Program-made: the position numbers and the translations under genes
DNA from: an uncultured Rhodoplanes sp.
Lineage (GTDB): Bacteria; Pseudomonadota; Alphaproteobacteria; Rhizobiales; Xanthobacteraceae
Direction of reading: 5' to 3'
NCBI GenBank assembly: GCA_936924235.1
Contig: CAKZHN010000540.1
Span: 1-20,616, forward strand
Length of the DNA stretch: 20,616 nt
Shown here: positions 1-6,667 of the stretch, piece by piece
How positions within the stretch are numbered: position 1 is the stretch's first letter
How the letters are laid out: each line of letters begins with the position of its first letter
Notes under the pieces: model-generated
The model's database searches: none
What the model was told of the DNA's origin: nothing
The model's input: only the letters and a program-made list of their open reading frames with translations

Positions 1-35
1 TCCGATCTGGGTCTCAGGGTTGCAACAGGGTGGCG

Positions 36-60
36 GGAACGGATGGCCGATCCCGGTGTT
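36..60 (+). promoter_or_regulatory. Possible EcfG-type (general stress sigma) promoter
   Basis: GGAAC at 36-40 is followed after 16 bases by TGTT (57-60). The alphaproteobacterial EcfG consensus is GGAAC-N16/17-CGTT, so one -10 base differs. It would give a leader of about 75 nt before the start at 145. The same bases form a GGGAAC-N17-GTTCCC dyad (35-63), so a repressor site is an alternative. Pattern match only. Confidence 0.25.
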
Positions 61-63
61 CCC

Positions 64-93
64 TTGTGGCAGTGCGCCAAAACGGACTATAAG
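64..93 (+). promoter_or_regulatory. Candidate housekeeping promoter of the small secreted protein gene
   Basis: TTGTGG (64-69) and TATAAG (88-93) are separated by 18 bases, a reasonable sigma-70-like -35/-10 pair. Transcription would begin near 100, about 45 nt before the chosen start codon at 145. The -10 is good and the -35 moderate. Confidence 0.35.
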
Positions 94-144
94 TGTTTGA
101 TGTTTCTGGGGTTGAAAGCCCTGGGGTTGAAAGCGAGGACGAAC

Positions 145-534
145 ATGCGCGTGATGGCCTTTGCCCTGACTGCTGCCGTTGCGTTTTGCGCCGTCTCGGC
201 TGCCGACGCCGCGCCCCGCGTGAAGAAAGTCAACAGCACCGACACCACCACGACGGACAGCCGCGCCTACTATCCGCCCGGCTCGACCACTATCGTCACC
301 CGCGATGAGCAGGGCCGCACCCGGACCCGCATCCTGGTGCAGAAGCGGTCGTATCTCGACGGCGGCACCGAGGTGATGCCGGCCGACAACGTCAACTCGT
401 TCCGCTCGACCTTCATGAGCTACCGGCCGGGCAGCGCCGCCACCCAGAACACCGCCTTCGACCGGCCGAGCTGGGTCAACGACCCGTACTTCCTGGCGGG
501 CAAGCGCAATCCGTATCCGTGGTCCGGGAACTGA
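145..534 (+). CDS. Small secreted protein of unknown function
   Basis: This encodes 129 residues. The ATG at 145 is chosen because AGGA (about 136-139) precedes it and a clear Sec signal peptide follows: MRVMAF, a hydrophobic alanine-rich core, and likely cleavage after ADA near residue 23. An upstream in-frame ATG at 43 would put 34 residues before the signal peptide and is rejected. The mature part is short and polar, with a Thr-rich stretch (TDTTTTDS), a YYPPGSTTIVTRDE segment and a Trp/Tyr/Pro-rich tail. It has no cysteines, membrane segment or enzyme motif. I recognise the type as a secreted hypothetical protein common in Bradyrhizobium relatives, but no function can be assigned. It stands alone, convergent with leuB across a palindromic repeat. 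Confidence 0.8.
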   Translation: MRVMAFALTAAVAFCAVSAADAAPRVKKVNSTDTTTTDSRAYYPPGSTTIVTRDEQGRTRTRILVQKRSYLDGGTEVMPADNVNSFRSTFMSYRPGSAATQNTAFDRPSWVNDPYFLAGKRNPYPWSGN

Positions 535-587
535 CCGCGGGTTTCTTCTAAGTCTTCAGACAAAATAGAGCTGGTGCAGCTCGGCCA

Positions 588-737
588 TCCCTCCCCGCCA
601 GGGGAGGGTGGACTCGCGAGGCGTTAGCCGAGCGAGGCCGGGTGGGGAGATGCGTACGACAACGCAATTCTCTCGCGTGCTGACGCTTCTCCCCACCCGG
701 CCGCTTCGCGGCCACCCTCCCCTCGCGGGGAGGGAGG
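588..737. repeat. Nested GC-rich palindromic repeat element
   Basis: The left arm (588-650) and right arm (687-737) are imperfect inverted copies sharing CCCTCCCC..GGGGAGGGTGG and GCCGGGTGGGGAG blocks around a 36-base centre. Each arm holds smaller hairpins: CTCCCC/GGGGAG in both, CTCGC-GA-GGC-GTTA-GCC-GA-GCGAG at 613-636, and GGCCGC/GCGGCC at 699-713. It lies between convergent genes (stops at 534 and 769), so it may also end transcription from both sides. The design resembles intergenic palindromic elements (REP/RIME-like) dispersed in rhizobial genomes. Copy number cannot be judged here. Confidence 0.75.
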
Positions 738-768
738 ACACTGCCGATGCCGCAGCGACTTGAAGCGG

Positions 769-1881
769 CTACTTCGCCAGCTTTTCCATCTCGGCGATGA
801 TCGCGTCGCCCATATCCTTGGTGCCGACCTGCTTGAAGCCCGCCGACATGATATCGCCGGTGCGGAGCCCGTTCTGCAGCACGCTGGCGATTGCCTTGTC
901 GATCATGTCGGCTTCGGCGCCCTTGTTGAATGAATAGCGCAGCGCCATGCCGAACGACGCCAGCATCGCGATCGGGTTGGCGACGCCCTTGCCGGCGATG
1001 TCCGGCGCAGAACCATGCACCGGCTCGTACAGCGCCTTGCGCTTCTTGGTCTTGGGATCGGTGTCGCCGAGCGAGGCCGAGGCCAGCATGCCGAGCGAGC
1101 CGGTCAGCATCGCGGCGATGTCGGACAGCATGTCGCCGAACAGGTTGTCGGTGACGATGACGTCGAACTGCTTGGGGTTCTTCACGAGCTGCATGCCGCC
1201 GGAGTCGGCGAGCTGGTGCTCGAGCGTGACGTCCTTGAACTCGCGCTGATGCAGCTGCGTGATGACCTCGTTCCAGAGCACGCCGGTCTTCATCACGTTG
1301 CGCTTTTCCATCGACGTGACCTTGCCGCGGCGCTTGCGCGCCAGCTCGAAGGCGACGCGGCCGATGCGCTCGATCTCGTAGGTGTCGTAGACCTGGGTGT
1401 CGACGGCGCGCTTCTGGCCGTTGCCGAGATCCGTGATGGTCTTGGGCTCGCCGAAATAGACGCCGCCGGTGAGCTCGCGCAGGATCATGATGTCGAGGCC
1501 TTCGACCAATTCCCGCTTGAGGGCCGAGGCGTCGGCCAAGGCCGGATAGGTCACGGCCGGGCGAAGGTTGGCGTAGAGCGCGAGGTCCTTGCGCAGCCGC
1601 AGGAGGCCCGCTTCAGGGCGCACGTCGTAGGGCACGGCGTCCCACTTCGGCCCGCCGACCGCGCCGAAGATCACGGCATCGGCCGCATGGGCCTTGGCCA
1701 TGGTCTCGTCGGTGATCGAGACCTTGTGAGCGTCGTAGCAGCTGCCGCCGACCAGCCCCTCCTCGGTCTCGAACGTGCCCATGCCGCGGCCGTTCATCCA
1801 GCCGATCAGCTTTTTGACCTCGCCCATGACCTCGGGGCCGATGCCGTCGCCGGGGAGCAGAAGGAGCTTGTAGGTGGCCAT
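769..1881 (-). CDS. leuB: 3-isopropylmalate dehydrogenase
   Basis: LeuB oxidatively decarboxylates (2R,3S)-3-isopropylmalate with NAD+ in the third step of leucine synthesis, in the cytoplasm. The 370-residue product has the family's usual length. Visible signatures are GDGIGPE (residues 11-17) at the N terminus, RELTGGVYFGEPK (135-147) with the active-site Tyr, MEKRNVMKTG (191-200), metal-binding Asp residues in DNLFGDMLSD (245-254), and EPVHGSAPDIAGKGVANP (286-303), the cofactor loop. The frame stays open upstream to about 2325, but family homology begins at MATYKLLLLPGDG, so the ATG at 1881 is the start; its ribosome site is weak. leuC and leuD are not adjacent. It is divergent from the EamA exporter with 105 bp between. 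Confidence 0.97.
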   Translation of the reverse strand: MATYKLLLLPGDGIGPEVMGEVKKLIGWMNGRGMGTFETEEGLVGGSCYDAHKVSITDETMAKAHAADAVIFGAVGGPKWDAVPYDVRPEAGLLRLRKDLALYANLRPAVTYPALADASALKRELVEGLDIMILRELTGGVYFGEPKTITDLGNGQKRAVDTQVYDTYEIERIGRVAFELARKRRGKVTSMEKRNVMKTGVLWNEVITQLHQREFKDVTLEHQLADSGGMQLVKNPKQFDVIVTDNLFGDMLSDIAAMLTGSLGMLASASLGDTDPKTKKRKALYEPVHGSAPDIAGKGVANPIAMLASFGMALRYSFNKGAEADMIDKAIASVLQNGLRTGDIMSAGFKQVGTKDMGDAIIAEMEKLAK

Positions 1882-1986
1882 GGATGTACGCCTCGAACGC
1901 TTTTGGATTGCGGGGATTTCGGCGCGGATTGCTAAAGCCCCGGGCGGGGATTGGCAAGCACGCGGGTAATCGGCGACAAATCGGCC

Positions 1987-2847
1987 ATGGCCGCGGTCCT
2001 CCTCGCCCTCGCCTCTGCGACCCTCCTCGGCGCGGGCGTGGTGATCACCCAGTTCGGGCTGAAAACCATCCATCCGCTGTCGGGCGCGGCGATCAGCATT
2101 CCGGCGTTTACGCTCTGCTTCGTGCTGCTGTCGCCGATCCTGCTGCACGGCGACACCATCGTGTGGGACGCGGTGCCGATCTTTGCCGCCGTCGGCCTCG
2201 TTTTTCCCTCGGTGCTGACGCTCCTCACCTTTGCTTCGAACCGGGCGCTGGGTCCGGTGGTGACCAGCGCGCTCGGCAATCTGTCGCCGCTGTTCGCGGT
2301 GGCTCTTGCCGTTCTGGTGCTGCACGAGCCGATGCGGCCGTTCCAGCTCGCCGGGCTCTTCGTATCGGTCGCGGGCGTGCTAATCCTGACGGTGACGCGC
2401 ACGCCGCACATGCGCGACTGGCGAACCTGGGCGCTGCTGCTGCCGCTCTGCGCGGCATTTCTGCGCGGCGTGATCCCGCCGGTGCTCAAGATCGGTCTTG
2501 CGATATGGCCCAACCCGATCGGCGCCGGCCTGGTGGCCTATATCGTGTCGTCGCTGACGGTGCTTTGCATCGAGCGCATCCGCACCGGCCATTTCATCGT
2601 GCAAGGGCCGCTCGCCGGCCGGCTGTGGTTTGCGTTGACCGGCGTGGTCAATGGCGTCGGCACGCTCTTGCTCTATGCGGCGGTCGGCGCCGGCCCGATC
2701 ACCGTGGTGGCGCCGGTCAACGCCACCTATCCGCTGGTCACGATGGGCCTGAGCGCGCTGGTGCTGTCAAACGTCCGCATCACGCCTCGGCTGTTGCTGG
2801 GTGTGGGTCTCGCGGTTGCGGGCGTGGTGTTGATCCTGATCGGCTGA
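1987..2847 (+). CDS. EamA/DMT-family transporter
   Basis: This is a 286-residue inner-membrane protein with about ten hydrophobic segments in two similar halves, the drug/metabolite transporter (EamA) layout. Motifs of the family include an LGNLSPLFAVALAVLVLHEP segment ending the first half and VVAPVNATYPLVT in the second, followed by a last helix. These proteins export amino acids, metabolites or other small molecules; the substrate cannot be read from sequence. The ATG at 1987 starts directly before the first helix. A TTG at 1951 would add 12 polar residues and has a purine run only immediately next to it, so ATG is preferred with moderate certainty. It is divergent from leuB, which hints at but does not prove a link to amino acid metabolism. 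Confidence 0.88.
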   Translation: MAAVLLALASATLLGAGVVITQFGLKTIHPLSGAAISIPAFTLCFVLLSPILLHGDTIVWDAVPIFAAVGLVFPSVLTLLTFASNRALGPVVTSALGNLSPLFAVALAVLVLHEPMRPFQLAGLFVSVAGVLILTVTRTPHMRDWRTWALLLPLCAAFLRGVIPPVLKIGLAIWPNPIGAGLVAYIVSSLTVLCIERIRTGHFIVQGPLAGRLWFALTGVVNGVGTLLLYAAVGAGPITVVAPVNATYPLVTMGLSALVLSNVRITPRLLLGVGLAVAGVVLILIG

Positions 2848-2926
2848 GCGCCATGCCCTCTTGGCAAGCTCTGCCGCCGCACCAAACTAAAGCGCGGGCG
2901 ATCCACGTAGGCTGATGGAGTCCGGC

Positions 2927-3655
2927 ATGGACCAGACCAATGTTCCCACCGGCAGGGCCGACGCCGCGACGCGGCACGCCTGCGCCCTCACCGGACGGCA
3001 GCGGCCCAGGAAGGACCTGGTCCGGCTCGACACGCTGCGGCCGACGCTGGCGGACCGCATCCGCAACGACCATCCGGGCCTCGCCGACGAGGCGCTGATC
3101 GATCGCGCCGAGATCAACCGCTATCGCAGCCTCCATGTCGAGGAGATGCTGCGTGCCGAGCTCGACGAGTTCTCCGAGCTCGACCGGCAGGTCGCCGAGA
3201 GCATCGCCAACCAGGAGACCATCGCGGAAAATGTCGAGGACGATTTCCTCGAACGGCGCACCTTCGGCCAGCGGCTGTCGGATCATCTGTCGAGCTTCGG
3301 CGGCTCGTGGACCTTCCTGATCGCGTTCGGCCTGTTCCTGGCGGCCTGGATGGCGATCAGCGTCGTCATGGGCGAAGCGAAGTCGTTCGACCCCTATCCG
3401 TTCATCCTGCTCAATCTGGTGCTGTCATGCCTCGCCGCCGTGCAGGCGCCGATCATCATGATGAGCCAGAAGCGCCAGGAAGCAAAAGACCGCCTGCGTG
3501 CGCGCAACGACTATCAGGTGAACCTCAAGGCCGAATTGGAAATCCGGCATCTGCACGAGAAGCTCGACCACCTGATCACCAAGCAATGGCAACGGCTTGC
3601 CGAGATCCAGCAGATTCAGTTGGAGATGCTGCAGGACACCCGGCGAAGGACCTGA
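2927..3655 (+). CDS. DUF1003 family membrane protein
   Basis: The 242-residue protein has a soluble N-terminal half, two transmembrane helices (about 128-148 and 157-179) and a charged C-terminal coiled-coil-like region. The second helix and what follows carry the DUF1003 signature: LNLVLSCLAAVQAPIIMMSQ, then DR, NDY and NL-AE-EI-L-KLD-L spacing. The N-terminal region has a Cys/His cluster (HACALTG) followed by LDTLRPTLADRIR, also typical of the family. Function is unknown. The ATG at 2927 is chosen because GGAG at 2918-2921 sits six bases upstream; an ATG at 2915 lacks this. Its stop lies nine bases from the stop of the convergent molybdopterin enzyme gene with no hairpin between, so the transcripts probably overlap. 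Confidence 0.9.
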   Translation: MDQTNVPTGRADAATRHACALTGRQRPRKDLVRLDTLRPTLADRIRNDHPGLADEALIDRAEINRYRSLHVEEMLRAELDEFSELDRQVAESIANQETIAENVEDDFLERRTFGQRLSDHLSSFGGSWTFLIAFGLFLAAWMAISVVMGEAKSFDPYPFILLNLVLSCLAAVQAPIIMMSQKRQEAKDRLRARNDYQVNLKAELEIRHLHEKLDHLITKQWQRLAEIQQIQLEMLQDTRRRT

Positions 3656-3664
3656 GCGCCGCGC

Positions 3665-4438
3665 CTACGAGCCGCTGAACCAGTTGTAGCCCTGGTTCTC
3701 CCAATAGCCGCCGGCGTCGTTGTTCTGCACGTAGAGCGCCGTGATGTATTTCGGATTCTTGAAGCCGAGCTTGGTCGGGATGCGGCACTTCATCGGGAAG
3801 CCGTACTTGCGCGGCAGCGTCTGGTTGTCGAACTTCAGCGACAGCTGCGTCTGCGGATGCAGCGCAGTCGGCATGTCGATGGTGTTGGAATAGCCCTCGG
3901 CGCACTGGAACCAGACGTACTTGGCGCGGGTGTCGGCGCCGATCCGCTTGAGGAAATCCGACAGCCGCACGCCCTGCCAGGAGCCGATCGCGCTCCAGCC
4001 CTCGACGCAGATGTGGCGAGTGATCTGCGACACCTGCGGCATCGCGTTGAGCTGCTCGAGTGTCCAGGGCTCCTTGTTCTCGATCAGCCCGCCGACCTCG
4101 AGCTTCCAGGTGTCGCCGTCGACCTCGGGGGCCTCGTCCTCGGGGTAATAGCCGTTGAACGGGAACGGCCGCTTGATCGCGCTCTCCGGATATTCCGGCG
4201 CGAGCCGGTTCGGATTGAACAGCCAGGCCTGGACCCGGTCGTTGAACATGGAAATCTTGCGCAGCGTGCCTTCGGCGGCGTCGCTATCGATGATGTCACA
4301 GCCGGTCAGCAGCGTGAGCGCGCCGACGCTCAGGCCGCCGCGCAGGAACAGCCGGCGCGACGGCTCGGGCATCAGCTTGACGGCGTCCTTGATCAGCAGC
4401 TTCTGGTCGACGCCCGGAATGATGCGTTTGCGTGGCAT
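3665..4438 (-). CDS. Tat-exported molybdopterin oxidoreductase (sulfite oxidase/YedY-like)
   Basis: The 257-residue protein has a twin-arginine signal (SRRLFLRGG, Arg28-Arg29) running into a lipobox-like LLTGC, so it is probably exported folded and may be lipid-anchored at Cys47. The rest is the sulfite-oxidase molybdopterin domain. ITRHICVEGWSAIGSWQGVRLSDFL-type sequence holds the molybdenum-ligand Cys144, and a YVWFQCAEGYSNTIDM segment and PRKYGFPMKCRIPTKLGFK follow. YedY/MsrP relatives reduce methionine sulfoxide in periplasmic proteins. AGGAGG precedes the start and overlaps the stop of the upstream cytochrome gene, so the two are translationally linked. The cytochrome is the expected electron donor. 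Substrate is inferred from family and context; other YedY-like enzymes of unknown substrate exist. Confidence 0.92.
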   Translation of the reverse strand: MPRKRIIPGVDQKLLIKDAVKLMPEPSRRLFLRGGLSVGALTLLTGCDIIDSDAAEGTLRKISMFNDRVQAWLFNPNRLAPEYPESAIKRPFPFNGYYPEDEAPEVDGDTWKLEVGGLIENKEPWTLEQLNAMPQVSQITRHICVEGWSAIGSWQGVRLSDFLKRIGADTRAKYVWFQCAEGYSNTIDMPTALHPQTQLSLKFDNQTLPRKYGFPMKCRIPTKLGFKNPKYITALYVQNNDAGGYWENQGYNWFSGS

Positions 4439-4447
4439 GGCTGCCTC

Positions 4448-5071
4448 CTAGCGTCCCGTGACCATGGCCTTGAGGCTCTTCGGCACGATCAAGGCCAGCA
4501 GCACATGCACGACGAGAAAGCCCACGATCGCCGCCATGGCGAAGAAGTGCACGTAGCGCGCCGTGTCGTAGCCGCCGAACACCGCGGTCAACTCCTGAAG
4601 CTGCACCGGCTTCCAGATCGACAAGCCCGACAGCACGATCACGATGCCGGCCAGAATGACACCGACGTAGAGCAACCGCTGCACAGCGTTGTAGACCGAG
4701 ATGTCGTCGTGAGAGAGCCGGAAGGTCAGCGCCGCCTTGACGTCGGCGATCACCTCGCCCGGGCGGATCGGCAGGAGCTTCTTCCGGAAGCGCCCGGTCA
4801 TAAAGCCCAGCGCGAGATAGACGAGGCCGTTCACTGCCAGCACCCACATCGCGGCGAAGTGCCAAAGGAGCGCGCCGGCAAGCCAGCCGCCCAACGTGAT
4901 CGAGCGCGGAAACGCAAAGTCGAACAACGGCGAGGCGTTGTACACCTCCCAGCCGGAACCGATCATCACCAGCATCGCGATCGCGTTGATCCAGTGCGTG
5001 ATCCGGACCCAGGCCGGATGGATCACGATCTGCGCACGCTCCGAGGCCGTCGTGAGGCCGATGCTGGTCAT
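4448..5071 (-). CDS. Cytochrome b561-type membrane subunit
   Basis: This 207-residue protein has four hydrophobic helices and the prokaryotic cytochrome b561 pattern. HPAWVRITHWINA (His18, His26) precedes helix 1, LLWHFAAMW (His71) lies in helix 2, and YVHFFAMAAIVGFLVVHV (His175, His189) forms the last helix; these histidines are likely haem b ligands. It probably passes electrons from the quinone pool to the periplasmic molybdopterin enzyme encoded immediately downstream; the stop codon is part of that gene's AGGAGG site. The ATG at 5071 is chosen: a longer start at 5131 would read through the terminator stem at 5127-5158 and add 20 non-family residues. It plays the part that MsrQ/YedZ plays in E. 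coli but is b561-like in layout. Confidence 0.9.
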   Translation of the reverse strand: MTSIGLTTASERAQIVIHPAWVRITHWINAIAMLVMIGSGWEVYNASPLFDFAFPRSITLGGWLAGALLWHFAAMWVLAVNGLVYLALGFMTGRFRKKLLPIRPGEVIADVKAALTFRLSHDDISVYNAVQRLLYVGVILAGIVIVLSGLSIWKPVQLQELTAVFGGYDTARYVHFFAMAAIVGFLVVHVLLALIVPKSLKAMVTGR

Positions 5072-5126
5072 GGCTGCCGCCTGTTGTCCCACGCCTGAAA
5101 TCTGCACCCTCCGAATCTGGGTGAAA

Positions 5127-5158
5127 AACACCGGACCCGCAAGCGCAGGCCCGGTGTT
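5127..5158 (-). terminator. Intrinsic terminator after the Met-rich peptide gene
   Basis: Two 14-base arms (5127-5140 and 5145-5158) pair at 12 positions around an AAGC loop. On the minus strand the stem runs into TTTTTCAC. It begins 8 bases after the stop of the Met-rich peptide gene and lies 56 bases before the cytochrome b561 start. It may allow partial readthrough, so the peptide would be made in excess over the enzymes. Confidence 0.85.
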
Positions 5159-5165
5159 CCAAACA

Positions 5166-5408
5166 TCAGTTCTTTTTCATGCCGTCCTTCGACATGCCGT
5201 CCTTGGACATGCTGTCCTTCTTGTCCATCATGCCGCCGGACTTGGACATCTTGCCGTCGGACATCGCGTCAGTCTTCTTGTCCATTTTGCTGTCCATCTT
5301 GGAGTCCTTCGCCATGCCTGGCTTGCTCATGGCGTCCTCGGCGAAGGCCGCAGGCGCGAACACGAGACCGGCCGCGACCGTGGAAGCAACAATCAAACGC
5401 TTGATCAT
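5166..5408 (-). CDS. Met/Lys/Asp-rich periplasmic peptide (MXKDX-repeat type, MrpX-like)
   Basis: The gene encodes 80 residues. A Sec signal peptide (MIKRLIVAST..., cleavage after AFA near residue 23) is followed by about 57 low-complexity residues made of Met, Lys, Asp, Ser and Gly. By my count there are 11 Met, 14 Lys and 10 Asp, arranged as degenerate pentads such as KDSMSKDGMSKDGMKK. The start has a strong GGAGG seven bases upstream. Such peptides are annotated as MXKDX-repeat proteins of unknown role. In Azospira suillum a methionine-rich periplasmic peptide, MrpX, next to YedY1/YedZ1 soaks up hypochlorite by Met oxidation and is regenerated by the Mo enzyme. The same three protein types are adjacent here, so that role is the leading inference. 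Metal (copper) binding is an alternative. Confidence 0.85.
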   Translation of the reverse strand: MIKRLIVASTVAAGLVFAPAAFAEDAMSKPGMAKDSKMDSKMDKKTDAMSDGKMSKSGGMMDKKDSMSKDGMSKDGMKKN

Positions 5409-5513
5409 GATCACCCTCCTTGGAGCTGCATAACGCAGCACTCAATGGCTATCAGGCGGCCCGAACACATGCGTCTCAGGTTTCCGTGGAGATTTGTGGC
5501 GAAAAACTCACGG

Positions 5514-5543
5514 TTTCGTGACGCATCCAAAACGCGCTATACA
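5514..5543 (+). promoter_or_regulatory. Possible promoter of the hydratase-dehydrogenase pair
   Basis: TATACA at 5538-5543 is a good -10 and would start transcription near 5550, about 30 nt before the ATG at 5580. The matching -35 region (TTTCGT, 5514-5519) is poor, so an activator would be needed. On the other strand the same bases read TGTATA and could serve the Met-rich peptide gene. Confidence 0.28.
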
Positions 5544-5579
5544 GAGTAGGCCGGAGCCATCGTTGAAGAGCGCGTGACC

Positions 5580-6629
5580 ATGACCAAGACCAGCGCCGGC
5601 AATTTCTTCGAAGACTTCCGCCTCGGCCAGACCATCCGCCACGCCACGCCGCGCACCATGAGCATGGGCGACGTGGCGCTCTACACCGGACTGTTCGGCC
5701 CGCGCTTTGCGGTGCAGTCGTCGGACGACTTCGCCAAGGCGATCGGCTATCCGCGCGCGCCGCTCGACGACCTGCTGGTGTTCCACGTGGTGTTCGGCAA
5801 AACGGTGCCGGATGTGTCGCTCAACGCGGTCGCCAATCTCGGCTACGCGGCGATGCAGTTTCTCAGCCCCGTTTATGCCGGCGACACACTGAACGCGACC
5901 TCCGAGGTCATCGGCCTCAAGGAGAACTCCAACCGCAAGACCGGCATCGTCTACGTCCGCACCCGCGGCACGAAGCAGGACGGCACTGCGGTGCTGGAAT
6001 ATGTGCGCTGGGTGATGGTGCGAAAGCGCGACGAAGCGGCGCCGGCGCCGGGCGATCACGTGCCGCGATTGCCGACCTTCGTCGAGCCGCGGCTTCTGGG
6101 CAGCGCCTGCCCGCCGCTCGACGTGAAGGCCTATGACCTGGAGCTGGCCGGCAGCCCCTATCGCTACGGCGGCTACGAGGCCGGCGAGAAGATCGACCAT
6201 GTCGACGGCATCACGGTGGAAGAGGCCGAGCACCAGACCGCGACGCGGCTCTATCAGAACACCGCACGCATCCATTTCGACCAGTTCTCGGCGGCGCAGA
6301 GCCGGTTCGGCCGGCGGCTGATCTATGGCGGGCACGTGATCTCGCTCGCGCGCGCCATCTCGTTCAACGGGCTCGGCAATGCGTTCCACATCGCAGCGAT
6401 CAATGGCGGCCGCCATGTTTCGCCGCTGTTCGCCGGCCGAACGGTGTTCGCGTGGTCGGAGGTGCTTGCGAAAAGCGAGCTGCCGGGCCGTGACGACGTC
6501 GGCGCGCTGAGGCTGCGCACCGTCGCCACGAGCGACAAGCCCTGCCCTGATTTCCCGTACAAGACCGGCGAGGAATACGACCCTGCCGTGCTGCTTGATC
6601 TGGACTACTGGGTGCTGATTCCGCGCTAG
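5580..6629 (+). CDS. mch: MaoC-family hydratase, mesaconyl-CoA hydratase type
   Basis: The 349-residue protein has two fused hotdog (MaoC-like) domains. The first carries NFFEDFRLGQTIRHATPRT, then PLDDLLVFHVVFGKTVPD and SLNAVANLGYAAMQFLSPV. The second carries GEKIDHVDGITVEEAEH, NTARIHFDQF and RRLIYGGHVISLARAISFNG. Length and these stretches match mesaconyl-CoA hydratase (Mch/MeaC) as I remember it from Rhodobacter and Methylobacterium; that enzyme interconverts mesaconyl-C1-CoA and beta-methylmalyl-CoA in the ethylmalonyl-CoA pathway. ATG at 5580 is preferred to GTG at 5574 because GAAGAG (5565-5570) is better spaced. No other gene of that pathway is nearby. A dehydrogenase gene follows after 38 bp, so a different CoA-ester substrate is possible. 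Confidence 0.85.
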   Translation: MTKTSAGNFFEDFRLGQTIRHATPRTMSMGDVALYTGLFGPRFAVQSSDDFAKAIGYPRAPLDDLLVFHVVFGKTVPDVSLNAVANLGYAAMQFLSPVYAGDTLNATSEVIGLKENSNRKTGIVYVRTRGTKQDGTAVLEYVRWVMVRKRDEAAPAPGDHVPRLPTFVEPRLLGSACPPLDVKAYDLELAGSPYRYGGYEAGEKIDHVDGITVEEAEHQTATRLYQNTARIHFDQFSAAQSRFGRRLIYGGHVISLARAISFNGLGNAFHIAAINGGRHVSPLFAGRTVFAWSEVLAKSELPGRDDVGALRLRTVATSDKPCPDFPYKTGEEYDPAVLLDLDYWVLIPR

Positions 6630-6667
6630 ACTCACGGTTCTGAAGTTTGCCGAGGAACCGTTTGAGC

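Noticed and set aside
1938..1949. CCCC-GGGC-GGGG hairpin between leuB and the EamA gene as a leucine attenuator
   Set aside because: The stem is four bases, there is no T run and no leader peptide with Leu codons was seen on the leuB strand.
1882..2325. Upstream extension of leuB by 148 codons
   Set aside because: The frame is open only because it lies opposite the EamA gene. The added residues are low-complexity Arg/Gln/His-rich, and LeuB homology starts at 1881.
5175..5335. Short DNA repeats (GTCCTT/GACATG units) resembling a CRISPR or minisatellite
   Set aside because: They are irregular, in frame, and explained by the repeated Met-Lys-Asp codons of the peptide gene; there are no constant repeats with unique spacers.
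5461..5485. GGAAACC and TTCGG on the minus strand upstream of the Met-rich peptide gene as an ECF sigma promoter
   Set aside because: The gap between them is only 13 bases, too short for known ECF -35/-10 spacing. No convincing ECF promoter was found for the module.
5508..6635. A 375-codon minus-strand frame opposite the MaoC hydratase
   Set aside because: The plus-strand product matches a two-hotdog hydratase throughout. The antisense product is low-complexity Arg/Val-rich.
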